Position numbers and translations under genes: made by a program. Of a stretch of DNA of 64,000 bases, positions 40,307-47,844 are shown in pieces. How positions within the stretch are numbered: position 1 is the stretch's first letter; every line of letters starts with the position of its first letter. The notes below the pieces were generated by a model. It searched no databases, was not told the DNA's origin, and saw nothing but the letters and a program-made list of their open reading frames with translations. This DNA is from RUG14871 sp045539425 (GTDB lineage Bacteria; Bacillota_I; Bacilli_A; Erysipelotrichales; Erysipelotrichaceae): the NCBI GenBank assembly GCA_045539425.1, contig JAZQFH010000030.1:1-64000 (forward strand), written 5' to 3'.

Positions 40307-41129
40307 GCGTTTCACATCCTTCCTCACTCACCGTAACACGCATGCCGACACCGACTTCGTGTATTTCAAATGCCTCCGCCATCTTTGTTTTTACTTTCAA
40401 AGAGACACAATGGCACGGACAGATATCTTTGATCTGTTCGTTTTTCAGATAGGCAATGGTTTCTTTGGTACGCGCGTCATCCTCAAAGAGATGGAATCCG
40501 CCGATCACACCCAGTACCTTGTTTTTACCGCTTACCTGCTTGGCGTATTCAATGATACTGCAGATCCCGCTGTGGGCGCATCCGCTGATCACGAAGATGC
40601 CGTTCTCATTTACGTAAATTAAAGCGCTGTCATCTCTGATCTCATCGCTATATAGTCGGTCATCCCGAGAGATTGTCCCGATTGGAATCCGCTTTTCAAA
40701 CGGTAAGAGCGTCGGGATTTCCCCGAGATAGTAAAGATGTTCAGAAATCTGAAGTACATCTTTTGTATAAGTAACCTGAGCACATGTTTCGATTTCCTCA
40801 GCGGAAAGCGGTGAGCCGATAAAGAGCCCGTTATCATCATAGCGCTTCGCAAATGTTTCGGGATGCGCAACGATATGCAGGTCGGGATGCGTCTTCAGTA
40901 ACTGATTCAGTCCTCCCGTATGGTCATTGTGCCCGTGGGAGAGAACAACACAGTCCACTTTCGAAAGGTCTTCCCCCATCAGCTCTGCATTTTTTGTGAA
41001 AATGCCGGAATAGCCCGTGTCAAAAAGAACGGTTGTATTCCCGTCTTCCATAAGAAAGGAAAGCGCGGGTTCCCCGAAATAATAGCGGTCAATATAGGTG
41101 TTGTTATCAATCAGTACTCTGAGTTTCAT
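40299..41129 (-). CDS. Metallo-beta-lactamase fold hydrolase
   Basis: A 276-residue MBL-fold protein with the metal motif LSHGHNDHTGGL (about 66-77), FDTGYSG before it, and SGCAHSGI and GGFHLF for further ligands. The pattern suits the MBL group annotated near ribofuranosylaminobenzene phosphate synthase, but the substrate is not known. No SD is visible before the ATG at 41129 (MKLRVLIDN), and a GTG at 41171 is an alternative. It sits between lepB's terminator and rbgA and is coupled to rbgA. Confidence 0.82.
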   Translation of the reverse strand: MKLRVLIDNNTYIDRYYFGEPALSFLMEDGNTTVLFDTGYSGIFTKNAELMGEDLSKVDCVVLSHGHNDHTGGLNQLLKTHPDLHIVAHPETFAKRYDDNGLFIGSPLSAEEIETCAQVTYTKDVLQISEHLYYLGEIPTLLPFEKRIPIGTISRDDRLYSDEIRDDSALIYVNENGIFVISGCAHSGICSIIEYAKQVSGKNKVLGVIGGFHLFEDDARTKETIAYLKNEQIKDICPCHCVSLKVKTKMAEAFEIHEVGVGMRVTVSEEGCETHE

Positions 41130-41140
41130 AAATGTTGAAA

Positions 41141-41168
41141 AGAAAGAAAAAGCAGATGTCTGCCTTTT
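41141..41168 (-). terminator. Terminator after lepB
   Basis: GCAG-ACAT-CTGC extended by AAAA/TTTT pairing, then TTTTTCTTTCTTTTC. It lies directly upstream of the MBL gene start. Confidence 0.7.
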
Positions 41169-41177
41169 CACATCGTG

Positions 41178-41720
41178 TCAGTGTTTGATGCCGAAGTCAC
41201 TTAACGGCCAGAAGACAAAAATCCCCTTGGAGTAGATTCTGTCTCTTTCAAACGGACCGTAATAGCGGGAATCCCGGCTGTTGTTGCGGTTATCTCCTAA
41301 CAGGAAATATTCCCCTTCCTTCAGCTGATACTTGAAATCCTGGGTGAAATATCCGTTCTGTCTGATAACTTCGTCGACATATTCCTGATCCAGGAAATCT
41401 TCGGCAACGTATTCTCCGTTGATATAAAGGTCTTCCCCGTAGTATTCGACCAAGTCGTTCGGAAGCCCGATGACGCGCTTGACGAGGATCTTATCCGGGA
41501 AGTTGATCGTGACGATATCAAAGCGGTGGATCTCCGCATTCTTCAGATTAAAGATGGAAGAAAAACCGCGGTCATCCGGATGAAGGGTCGGATACATGCT
41601 GGTACCGTCCACCTTAACGGGAATCATGACGAAATTGATCAGTAAGATAAAGACGATCACGCTGAAGATAAAACTCTTCAGGTAATCGAGCAGTTCGTTT
41701 TTCAGTTTGTTCTTATTCAT
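41178..41720 (-). CDS. lepB: Signal peptidase I
   Basis: A membrane-anchored serine protease that removes Sec signal peptides. The 180 residues have one N-terminal membrane segment (about 14-34), the nucleophile Ser in VDGTSMYPTL (about 38-47), the Lys general base in DKILVKRVIGLP, and GDNRNNSRDSRYYG. No SD precedes the ATG, while TGTGCTATAAT lies only 8 bases upstream, so the transcript is predicted to be leaderless or nearly so. Confidence 0.96.
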   Translation of the reverse strand: MNKNKLKNELLDYLKSFIFSVIVFILLINFVMIPVKVDGTSMYPTLHPDDRGFSSIFNLKNAEIHRFDIVTINFPDKILVKRVIGLPNDLVEYYGEDLYINGEYVAEDFLDQEYVDEVIRQNGYFTQDFKYQLKEGEYFLLGDNRNNSRDSRYYGPFERDRIYSKGIFVFWPLSDFGIKH

Positions 41721-41728
41721 ATAGATTG

Positions 41729-41734
41729 ATTATA
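41729..41734 (-). promoter_or_regulatory. Extended -10 promoter abutting lepB
   Basis: TATAAT preceded by TGTGC on the minus strand, with 8 bases to the lepB ATG, so that +1 falls at or within 1-2 bases of the start codon. Confidence 0.65.
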
Positions 41735-41763
41735 GCACATTCTTAAGCGGGTAGCTCAGACAG

Positions 41764-41792
41764 AAAAAAAGGATGAAGTCTGCTTCATCCTT
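41764..41792 (-). terminator. Terminator of rplS
   Basis: Perfect 10-bp stem AAGGATGAAG / CTTCATCCTT with loop CAGA, then seven T. Confidence 0.93.
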
Positions 41793-41813
41793 AAGTCGTA
41801 TAGATTCTTTAAA

Positions 41814-42170
41814 TTAACGTTTTTCTTTGATACGGCTTTCCTTACCGGATTTGCCACGTAAATAGAACAGTTTTGCTCTTCTGACTTTACCAACACGTAA
41901 GACAGTGATCTTATCGATAACCGGGGAATGCATTGGGAAAGTTCTTTCAACACCAACACCGTTGGACATCTTTCTGACAGTGAAAGATTCACCGACGCCC
42001 TTGCCATTGATTGCGATGATAACGCCTTCAAATGCCTGAATACGTTCTTTTTCGCCTTCTTTAATCTTGACGTCAACTCTGACTGTGCTACCGGCACGCA
42101 GGTTCGGGATGTCTTTACGGAGCTGTGTCTTTGTGACTTCATTGACTAAGTTTAAATTCATAGTTTCCAC
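41814..42170 (-). CDS. rplS: 50S ribosomal protein L19
   Basis: The 118 residues match L19, with RAGSTVRVDVKIKEGEKERIQAFEG (split motif), the basic GVGVERTFPMHSPVI and LRVGKVRRAKLFYLRG. AAGGAG precedes the ATG. It has its own promoter (42249-42277), an approximately 75-base 5' leader containing short inverted repeats, and its own terminator, so it can be expressed apart from the rpsP-trmD operon. An L19-type regulatory leader is possible but was not recognised with confidence. Confidence 0.97.
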   Translation of the reverse strand: METMNLNLVNEVTKTQLRKDIPNLRAGSTVRVDVKIKEGEKERIQAFEGVIIAINGKGVGESFTVRKMSNGVGVERTFPMHSPVIDKITVLRVGKVRRAKLFYLRGKSGKESRIKEKR

Positions 42171-42248
42171 GCTCCTTCTCTATTTGTTCAAACCGATTCA
42201 TTCGTATCTATACCTACCAGCGGAACCGGAGTGCTTTTCAGCCTTATT

Positions 42249-42277
42249 AAAATACCATAAAATAACGGATATTTCAA
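42249..42277 (-). promoter_or_regulatory. Promoter of rplS
   Basis: TTGAAA (42272-42277) and TATTTT (42249-42254) with a 17-base spacer and an extended TG one base before the -10 box. Confidence 0.7.
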
Positions 42278-42284
42278 TACAAAA

Positions 42285-43019
42285 TTACATTTTCTTTGTC
42301 TCTTCCGCAACGACTTCAGCAAGCAGTTCCTGCTCCTCAGCTGTCAGCTCTCGCTTTTCCAGCAAATCCTTGCGGTAGCGGTATGTTTTTCTCAGGGATT
42401 CCTTGAGATTAAATTTGCGGACATTTTCGTGATGGCCGCTTAAGAGAACTTCCGGTACGACCTTTCCGTCGTATTCCACGGGACGCGTGTACTGCGGATG
42501 TTCCAACAGTCCGTTTTCAAACGATTCATAGACGGTGGAATCCTCCGTGATGACACCTTTTACCAAACGCGTCAGAGCATCCGTAATGACCATGGAGGCC
42601 GTTTCACCGCCTGTGAGGATGTAATCCCCGATAGAGAGAACTTCATCACAGTAGTCCAGAATCCGCTCGTCATAGCCCTCGTAATGCGCACAGAGCAGGA
42701 TGATATCATCGTAATCCCGTACCAGCTCGTGTGCCCGCTTCTGGGTGAAGGTCGGAGCGGCAGGCGTCATCATGATGACGTGACTCTTCTCGCTTTTCAC
42801 GCTGTTTAAGGCATCGATCATCGGCTGCGGGAACATGATCATTCCCTGTCCTCCGCCAAACGGATAGTCATCGACGCGGTTGTGCTTGTTCTTGGTGAAC
42901 ATGCGCACATCGACCGTTTCGTATTCCACTAAGCCTTTCAGCTTCGCCTTCTTGATGATGGAGGAGCTGAAGAATCCTTCAAACATCTCAGGGAACAGTG
43001 TCAGAATGGTGATTTTCAT
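42285..43019 (-). CDS. trmD: tRNA (guanine-37-N1) methyltransferase
   Basis: A SPOUT-fold enzyme that makes m1G37 and so prevents frameshifting. The 244 residues show LFPEMFEGF, DYPFGGGQGMIM, the trefoil-knot segments LLCAHYEGYDERI and SIGDYILTGGE, and LSGHHENVRKF. ATGA overlap with rimM; RBS GGAGGG. Confidence 0.97.
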   Translation of the reverse strand: MKITILTLFPEMFEGFFSSSIIKKAKLKGLVEYETVDVRMFTKNKHNRVDDYPFGGGQGMIMFPQPMIDALNSVKSEKSHVIMMTPAAPTFTQKRAHELVRDYDDIILLCAHYEGYDERILDYCDEVLSIGDYILTGGETASMVITDALTRLVKGVITEDSTVYESFENGLLEHPQYTRPVEYDGKVVPEVLLSGHHENVRKFNLKESLRKTYRYRKDLLEKRELTAEEQELLAEVVAEETKKM

Positions 43020-43516
43020 AATAAGCCCTCCACGCGTCTGACGACGATGCGTTTTTCCTTCTTATCTACGCCCACAATAAAGGCATCGACAAACGGGATC
43101 AGAACGTCCCTTTCATGATACTCGCAGCGCAGCACCGAATTTGCCGGGTAGGTTTCGATGTCCTTGACTTCACCAATCACTTCCCCGTCTTCAAATTCCG
43201 CGCTCATGCCGACAAGCTCAAAGGTATAATAGCCGTCTTTGAGCTCTTTTATCGCATCTTTCGCAATATACAGCTCGCATCCTTTGTAGATCTCGACCTG
43301 ATTGATGTTGTCATAGCCTTCAAACAGGATCATCGCAAAACCCTTGTGATAGCGGACGGAGGCAACTTTCAAAGATACATCCTTCCCGTTGAGGGTCACG
43401 AAAAGCTCTCTGCCTTTCGCAAAGCGGTCTTCCGGAAAGTCCGTGATGACTTCCACTTTTAATTCCCCCCGAATCCCGAAGGTATTTACAATTCTTCCGA
43501 CTCTGATTTTTTCCAT
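43016..43516 (-). CDS. rimM: 16S rRNA processing factor RimM
   Basis: RimM binds S19 and aids 30S head assembly. The 166 residues have the N-terminal RimM domain (VGRIVNTFGIRGELKVE, about 5-21) and the C-terminal PRC barrel (VGMSAEFEDGEVIGEVKDIE). It overlaps trmD by 4 bases. The start has only a weak GGGA, and an intrinsic-terminator-like hairpin lies between khpA and this gene, so its expression may depend on read-through. Confidence 0.95.
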   Translation of the reverse strand: MEKIRVGRIVNTFGIRGELKVEVITDFPEDRFAKGRELFVTLNGKDVSLKVASVRYHKGFAMILFEGYDNINQVEIYKGCELYIAKDAIKELKDGYYTFELVGMSAEFEDGEVIGEVKDIETYPANSVLRCEYHERDVLIPFVDAFIVGVDKKEKRIVVRRVEGLL

Positions 43517-43523
43517 ATTCCCA

Positions 43524-43553
43524 AGAAAGAAATAGGATGCAGAAGCATCCTAT
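43524..43553 (-). terminator. Terminator-like hairpin between khpA and rimM
   Basis: Perfect 9-bp stem ATAGGATGC / GCATCCTAT with loop TTCT, followed by TTCTTTCTT on the minus strand. It overlaps the khpA stop and ends 8 bases before the rimM start. Confidence 0.75.
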
Positions 43554-43801
43554 TCAAATGATTCAAATTTAATTGAAATCTTTTTCTGATTGACGCGGGA
43601 AGCGACATTCATCATGGAACGGATGGAGTTCGCCATGTTTCCGCGCTTGCCGATCAGACGTGCGATGTCATCTCCGTTGGCGTAAACGCAAAGGACGATC
43701 TCATCGTCTTCCAGAGACGGTAATTCCTTTACGGATACGGATTTCGGGTCATCGACCATCGGAGTAACAAGGTTCAACAGTACGTTCTCTAAATCCACCA
43801 T
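43550..43801 (-). CDS. khpA: KH-domain RNA-binding protein KhpA
   Basis: The 83 residues form a single KH domain with the GKRG loop in IARLIGKRGNMANSIR (about 48-63). KhpA, with KhpB/Jag, binds RNA and affects cell elongation in Gram-positive bacteria. It lies in the standard rpsP-khpA-rimM-trmD order. The start at 43801 (MVDLENVLL) follows the rpsP stop as TAATATG. Confidence 0.92.
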   Translation of the reverse strand: MVDLENVLLNLVTPMVDDPKSVSVKELPSLEDDEIVLCVYANGDDIARLIGKRGNMANSIRSMMNVASRVNQKKISIKFESFE

Positions 43802-43802
43802 A

Positions 43803-44084
43803 TTAGTTCTTCTTTGCTGCGTGTTTGGCATCATTGAATGCTTTCATAACTCCAGCCTGGCTGAGTAAGTTACGAACAGTATCAGATGGCTGTGCACCGT
43901 TGTTTAACCACTTCAGAGCAAGTTCGCTGTCGATCTTGACTTCTGCAGGGCTCTTTGTCGGGTTGTAGTAGCCGATTGTTTCAATGAAACGTCCGTCTCT
44001 CGGATATCTGCTGTCTGCAGCGACAACACGGTAGAAAGGTGCTTTCTTAGCGCCCATTCTCTTTAATCTTAATTTAACTGCCAT
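43803..44084 (-). CDS. rpsP: 30S ribosomal protein S16
   Basis: The 93 residues match S16 (KLRLKRMGAKKAPFYRVVAADSR region, then FIETIGYYNP). AAAGGAG precedes the ATG and a consensus promoter lies 40 bases upstream. It is the first gene of rpsP-khpA-rimM-trmD. Confidence 0.97.
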   Translation of the reverse strand: MAVKLRLKRMGAKKAPFYRVVAADSRYPRDGRFIETIGYYNPTKSPAEVKIDSELALKWLNNGAQPSDTVRNLLSQAGVMKAFNDAKHAAKKN

Positions 44085-44123
44085 AGGTAATTTCTCCTTT
44101 ATCTGTTTCTTTCAACATGCTCT

Positions 44124-44151
44124 ATTATACCATCACAGAAAAAGGTGTCAA
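44124..44151 (-). promoter_or_regulatory. Promoter of rpsP, overlapping the ffh terminator
   Basis: TTGACA (44146-44151) and TATAAT (44124-44129) with a 16-base spacer and an extended TG. The -35 box is part of the 3' arm of the ffh terminator stem. Confidence 0.82.
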
Positions 44152-44169
44152 GTATTTTTACTTGACACC
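44139..44169 (-). terminator. Terminator of ffh
   Basis: Perfect 10-bp stem GGTGTCAAGT / ACTTGACACC with an A-rich loop, then five T. It shares bases with the rpsP -35 box. Confidence 0.93.
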
Positions 44170-44184
44170 CTGAACTATTTTTTT

Positions 44185-45507
44185 TTAGAAGTGGAAACCG
44201 CCCTTGGCAATCTTGCTGATAAGACCCATCTGCTTCTTGCTCTTTTCATATGTCTGCAATAGCTTTCGGACCTGGGCAACGGATGTGCCGCTGCCGGCAG
44301 CGATTCTGGACTGGCGGGAGGCACGGATAATGGAAGGATTCGCTCTCTCTTCTTTCGTCATGGAATCGATGATGGCCAGATTGATCTTCATCTCGCTCTG
44401 TGCCTTGTCTTCATCCACCTGGGCGGAGAACTGGTTCATTCCCGGAATCATGCCGAGGATGCCGCGGATCGAGCCGAGCTTGTTCACCTGACGGAGCTGA
44501 TAGGCCATGTCATTGAGGTCGAACTGCCCGCTCATCATGCGTTCTGCCATTCTCTCCTGCTCTTCCATATCGAACTTTTCTTCGGCCTTTTCCACCAGTG
44601 AGACGATATCGCCCATGCCGAGGATCCGTTCCGCAACACGTTCCGGATAGAAAAGTTCAAAGTCATCCATCTTTTCGCCGGTACCGACGAATTTGACCGG
44701 TACGCCTGTGACGGCACGGACGGAAACCACGCCGCCGCCTCTGGCATCGCCGTCAAACTTCGTGACAACTAAGCCGGTAATGCCGACCTGATCATTGAAG
44801 GACTGAGCAACGTTGATGATGCCCTGACCGGTCATGGCGTCAACCGTTAAGAGGATCTCATCCGGTTTGACCGTACGCTTGATGTCCTTTAATTCCTTCA
44901 TTAAGGCTTCATCGACGTGCAGTCGGCCTGCCGTATCGATAAAGACCGTATCGTAGTTATGGTGCTTCGCATAGTCCATACCTTCACGTACCGTCGTGTA
45001 GGCACTGACTGTCGGACCCTGGGAATAGACGTAGACACCGATCTGCTCGCCTAAGGTTTTCAGCTGTTCAATGGCGGCTGGCCGGATGACGTCTCCGGCG
45101 ATGATCATCGGATTGCGTCCCTGTTTTTCCTTGGCCTGCTTTGCCATTTTGGCCAGGTTGGTTGTCTTACCTGTACCCTGTAAACCAACGAACATGATCG
45201 TTGTCATGCCGTTCATCTTGTATTCAACGGTTGCTTCCTTTTCACCCAGAAGTTTGACAAGTTCGTCATGAACGATCTTGACGACCATCTGGTCCGGATT
45301 GACGGAAGCGTAAACTTCCTTACCGATGGACTGTTCCTTTACGTTGTTTAAAAAGTTCGTAACGACCTGATAGTTGACGTCTGCTTCAAGTAAGGCAAGA
45401 CGGATCTCCTGCAGCATTTCATCCATATTGCGCTCGGACAGTTTGCCCTTGCCGGTGATGTTTTTAAATGCCTTGGAAATTCTATTTGTTAAATTCTCAA
45501 ATGCCAT
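44185..45507 (-). CDS. ffh: Signal recognition particle protein Ffh
   Basis: The SRP54 GTPase, which binds signal sequences and 4.5S/6S RNA. The 440 residues comprise N, G and M domains: GLQGTGKTTNLAK (about 107-119), DTAGRLHVDE, TKFDGDARGGG, and the methionine-rich M domain from about residue 300 (MMSGQFDLNDM, MIPGMNQF) with the SRRIAAGSGT-like RNA-binding motif as SRQSRIAAGSGTSV. AGGAGG precedes the ATG. It is a single gene with its own terminator, apart from ylxM-ftsY. Confidence 0.98.
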   Translation of the reverse strand: MAFENLTNRISKAFKNITGKGKLSERNMDEMLQEIRLALLEADVNYQVVTNFLNNVKEQSIGKEVYASVNPDQMVVKIVHDELVKLLGEKEATVEYKMNGMTTIMFVGLQGTGKTTNLAKMAKQAKEKQGRNPMIIAGDVIRPAAIEQLKTLGEQIGVYVYSQGPTVSAYTTVREGMDYAKHHNYDTVFIDTAGRLHVDEALMKELKDIKRTVKPDEILLTVDAMTGQGIINVAQSFNDQVGITGLVVTKFDGDARGGGVVSVRAVTGVPVKFVGTGEKMDDFELFYPERVAERILGMGDIVSLVEKAEEKFDMEEQERMAERMMSGQFDLNDMAYQLRQVNKLGSIRGILGMIPGMNQFSAQVDEDKAQSEMKINLAIIDSMTKEERANPSIIRASRQSRIAAGSGTSVAQVRKLLQTYEKSKKQMGLISKIAKGGFHF

Positions 45508-45527
45508 AGAATCTCATCCTCCTGATA

Positions 45528-46724
45528 TTAGAAGTAATCATCCTGAACTTCCGGATCATTGAAGTTCATGGTATATGTTTCCACGTTGTCGATGCATTCC
45601 TGCACCATTGTCGCATAATCCCACTTGCTTTCGAACTTCTCGCACTTATCAATACGCGGTCTTGTGACCGGATTATGTGGCGTAAAAATTGTACAGCAGT
45701 CCTCAAACGGTTCAATTGAGATGTCATACGTATCGATCTTATTGGAGATGTCAATGATCTCCAGCTTATCGAAGGAAATGACGGGACGGATCACCGGAGT
45801 CGTGGTAACGGCGTTGATCGCCGCCAGGGAATCCAGTGTCTGCGATGCCACCTGACCTACGCTCTCTCCGCTGACTAACGCCTTGCAGTTGCGCTTTTCG
45901 GCTAACCCTGAAGCAATGCGGTACATCATGCGGCGCATGATGGTGATCGCGTAGGATTCTTCCGCGTGCTTATAGATCTCTAACTGCAGATTGGTAAACG
46001 GTACGACGTGGACCTTGATCGGGCCCTGATAGATGCTCAGCTTCTTTGCCAAACGCAGCACCTTATCCAGCGCCGCCTTGGAAGTATACGGCATGGAGGC
46101 GAAGTGGATGCATTCGATTGCCACGCCTCTCTTCTGCGTCAGATAGCCGCTGACCGGGGAATCGATTCCGCCGCTCAGCATTAACAGCGCCTTGCCGCCG
46201 ATTCCGACCGGATAGCCGCCGGCTCCTTTGATCACTTCCGGCATGAGATATGTGCAGTCCTTGCGGATCTCGACAATATAGCGATGGTCCGGGTTATGCA
46301 CATCCACCTTCATCTCGGTATTCTTTAAGATCTTTGTGGCGATATGACGGTTGACTTCATCCGAAGACATCGCAAAGAGCTTGTCATGACGGCGGGTCTC
46401 CATTTTGAAGGTACCCGTATCGTTTTTCACCAGATCAAACACCGCTTCGGTGATGGTTTCAATCTCACTCGGTACACGTAGTGCAAAGGAGAAGGAAGAA
46501 ATTCCGAAGACACGTCCAAGACGCTCCTTCACCCCTTCGACATCGGCCCCATTCAGATGGATGAACAGACGGTCATACTGCGCATCAAAGGTCAGCTGAT
46601 CGTACTCCTTCAGGGCATATTTCGCATTATCTCTGAGCTTACGTATGAAATCCTTGCGGTTTTTCCCTTTGGTGGATAATTCCCCGTAGCGCACGAGTAC
46701 ATATTCATAGTTATATTCTGCCAT
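45528..46724 (-). CDS. thiI: tRNA 4-thiouridine synthase ThiI
   Basis: It makes s4U8 in tRNA using persulfide sulfur. The 398 residues have the N-terminal ferredoxin-like region (VRYGELSTKGKNRKDF), a THUMP domain and the PP-loop ATPase motif LMLSGGIDSPVSGYL (about 182-196), with GESVGQVASQT further on. The rhodanese domain of E. coli ThiI is missing, as in B. subtilis, where the partner NifZ supplies sulfur. The gene overlaps the upstream desulfurase gene by 14 bases. Confidence 0.95.
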   Translation of the reverse strand: MAEYNYEYVLVRYGELSTKGKNRKDFIRKLRDNAKYALKEYDQLTFDAQYDRLFIHLNGADVEGVKERLGRVFGISSFSFALRVPSEIETITEAVFDLVKNDTGTFKMETRRHDKLFAMSSDEVNRHIATKILKNTEMKVDVHNPDHRYIVEIRKDCTYLMPEVIKGAGGYPVGIGGKALLMLSGGIDSPVSGYLTQKRGVAIECIHFASMPYTSKAALDKVLRLAKKLSIYQGPIKVHVVPFTNLQLEIYKHAEESYAITIMRRMMYRIASGLAEKRNCKALVSGESVGQVASQTLDSLAAINAVTTTPVIRPVISFDKLEIIDISNKIDTYDISIEPFEDCCTIFTPHNPVTRPRIDKCEKFESKWDYATMVQECIDNVETYTMNFNDPEVQDDYF

Positions 46725-47841
46725 ATGATTTGATTATTCCTTTCAGTGTGGCGATAAAGGCATCGATCTCCTGCATCGTGTTGCGATGGGAAAGACCGAC
46801 ACGTACCGCACTTTCCGCCCTGGCTGAGTCATAATGCATGGCGGAATAGACATGGGAGATGGATTTGCTTTTGGAGTGGCAGGTCGACTGGGCACTCAGC
46901 GCAAACCCCTGGTTGTTGAAGGCGTTCATCATGACTTCACTGCTCAATTTCGGATAGGAGAAATTGACAATAAACGGAGAGCCTTCCTCAAAGCTGTTGA
47001 GGATCACGCCGTCAATCTGCTTCAGTTCACTGACAAGATGATCTCGTAAGCGGGCTACCGCTTCATAGTGTTCCTTCTGGGAATCGATTGCCAGACGGAT
47101 CGTCTTGGCTGCCACGATATCCGGGGCGAAATTGATGGTGCCTCCGCGGATATTGAATTCCTGCTGCCCGCCGGAAATGAGCGGGACAACCGGAATATGC
47201 TGCTTCTTTAATAAGATTCCGCTTCCCTTTAAGCCGAAGATCTTATGCATCGAGCAGCTCATCAGGTCGATGTTTTCCGTGTTTATCGGTAATTTGCCGA
47301 GCGCCTGTACGGCATCCACATGGAAGACGGCCTGGGAGTGTTTCTTGAGATATTCTCCAATCTCTTCCACCGGATTAATGGATCCGATCTCGTTATTGAC
47401 ATGCATCAGAGATACCAGAATCGTATCCGGACGCAGTGCATTTTTAACGGCATCGAGTGTGATCACACCGCTCTCATTCGGCGAAAGATATGTTACATCA
47501 AAACCGAACACTTCCGCAAGCTGATGGGCCGCTCCGTCCGTGGAGGAGTGCTCATAGGCGGATGTGATGATGTGTCTGCCCTTTTCTCTCAGCGCCCATG
47601 CGACGCTCTTTAAGGCGATGTTATTGCTTTCGGAGGCACCGCTGGTGAAGATGATCTCATTGTCCAAAACGTGAAAAAGAGTCGCTATCTGATGACGACT
47701 TTTTTCAACTAAAACACTGACTTCACGACCGAGGTCATGTAAAGATTCGCTGTTGGCAAAATACTTATGCAGAATATCCTGATAAGTTTTATCGATCTCC
47801 TCACTTAACGGCGTTGTACTGACATAATCCAGATAAATCAT
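46711..47841 (-). CDS. Cysteine desulfurase (NifZ/IscS-type)
   Basis: A PLP enzyme that takes sulfur from cysteine as a persulfide. The 376 residues include the PLP Lys in SCSMHKIFGLKGSG (about 202-215), the HVDAVQALGK strand, and the active Cys in ALSAQSTCHSKSKS (about 323-336). It overlaps thiI by 14 bases, matching the NifZ-ThiI pair that serves tRNA thiolation in Bacillus. It follows ezrA by 3 bases and so may be read from the ezrA promoter. Confidence 0.92.
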   Translation of the reverse strand: MIYLDYVSTTPLSEEIDKTYQDILHKYFANSESLHDLGREVSVLVEKSRHQIATLFHVLDNEIIFTSGASESNNIALKSVAWALREKGRHIITSAYEHSSTDGAAHQLAEVFGFDVTYLSPNESGVITLDAVKNALRPDTILVSLMHVNNEIGSINPVEEIGEYLKKHSQAVFHVDAVQALGKLPINTENIDLMSCSMHKIFGLKGSGILLKKQHIPVVPLISGGQQEFNIRGGTINFAPDIVAAKTIRLAIDSQKEHYEAVARLRDHLVSELKQIDGVILNSFEEGSPFIVNFSYPKLSSEVMMNAFNNQGFALSAQSTCHSKSKSISHVYSAMHYDSARAESAVRVGLSHRNTMQEIDAFIATLKGIIKSYGRI

Positions 47842-47844
47842 ACG

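Noticed and set aside
42171..42248. L19-type regulatory leader
   Set aside because: Short inverted repeats are present but I could not match them to a known leader structure; only the promoter is reported.
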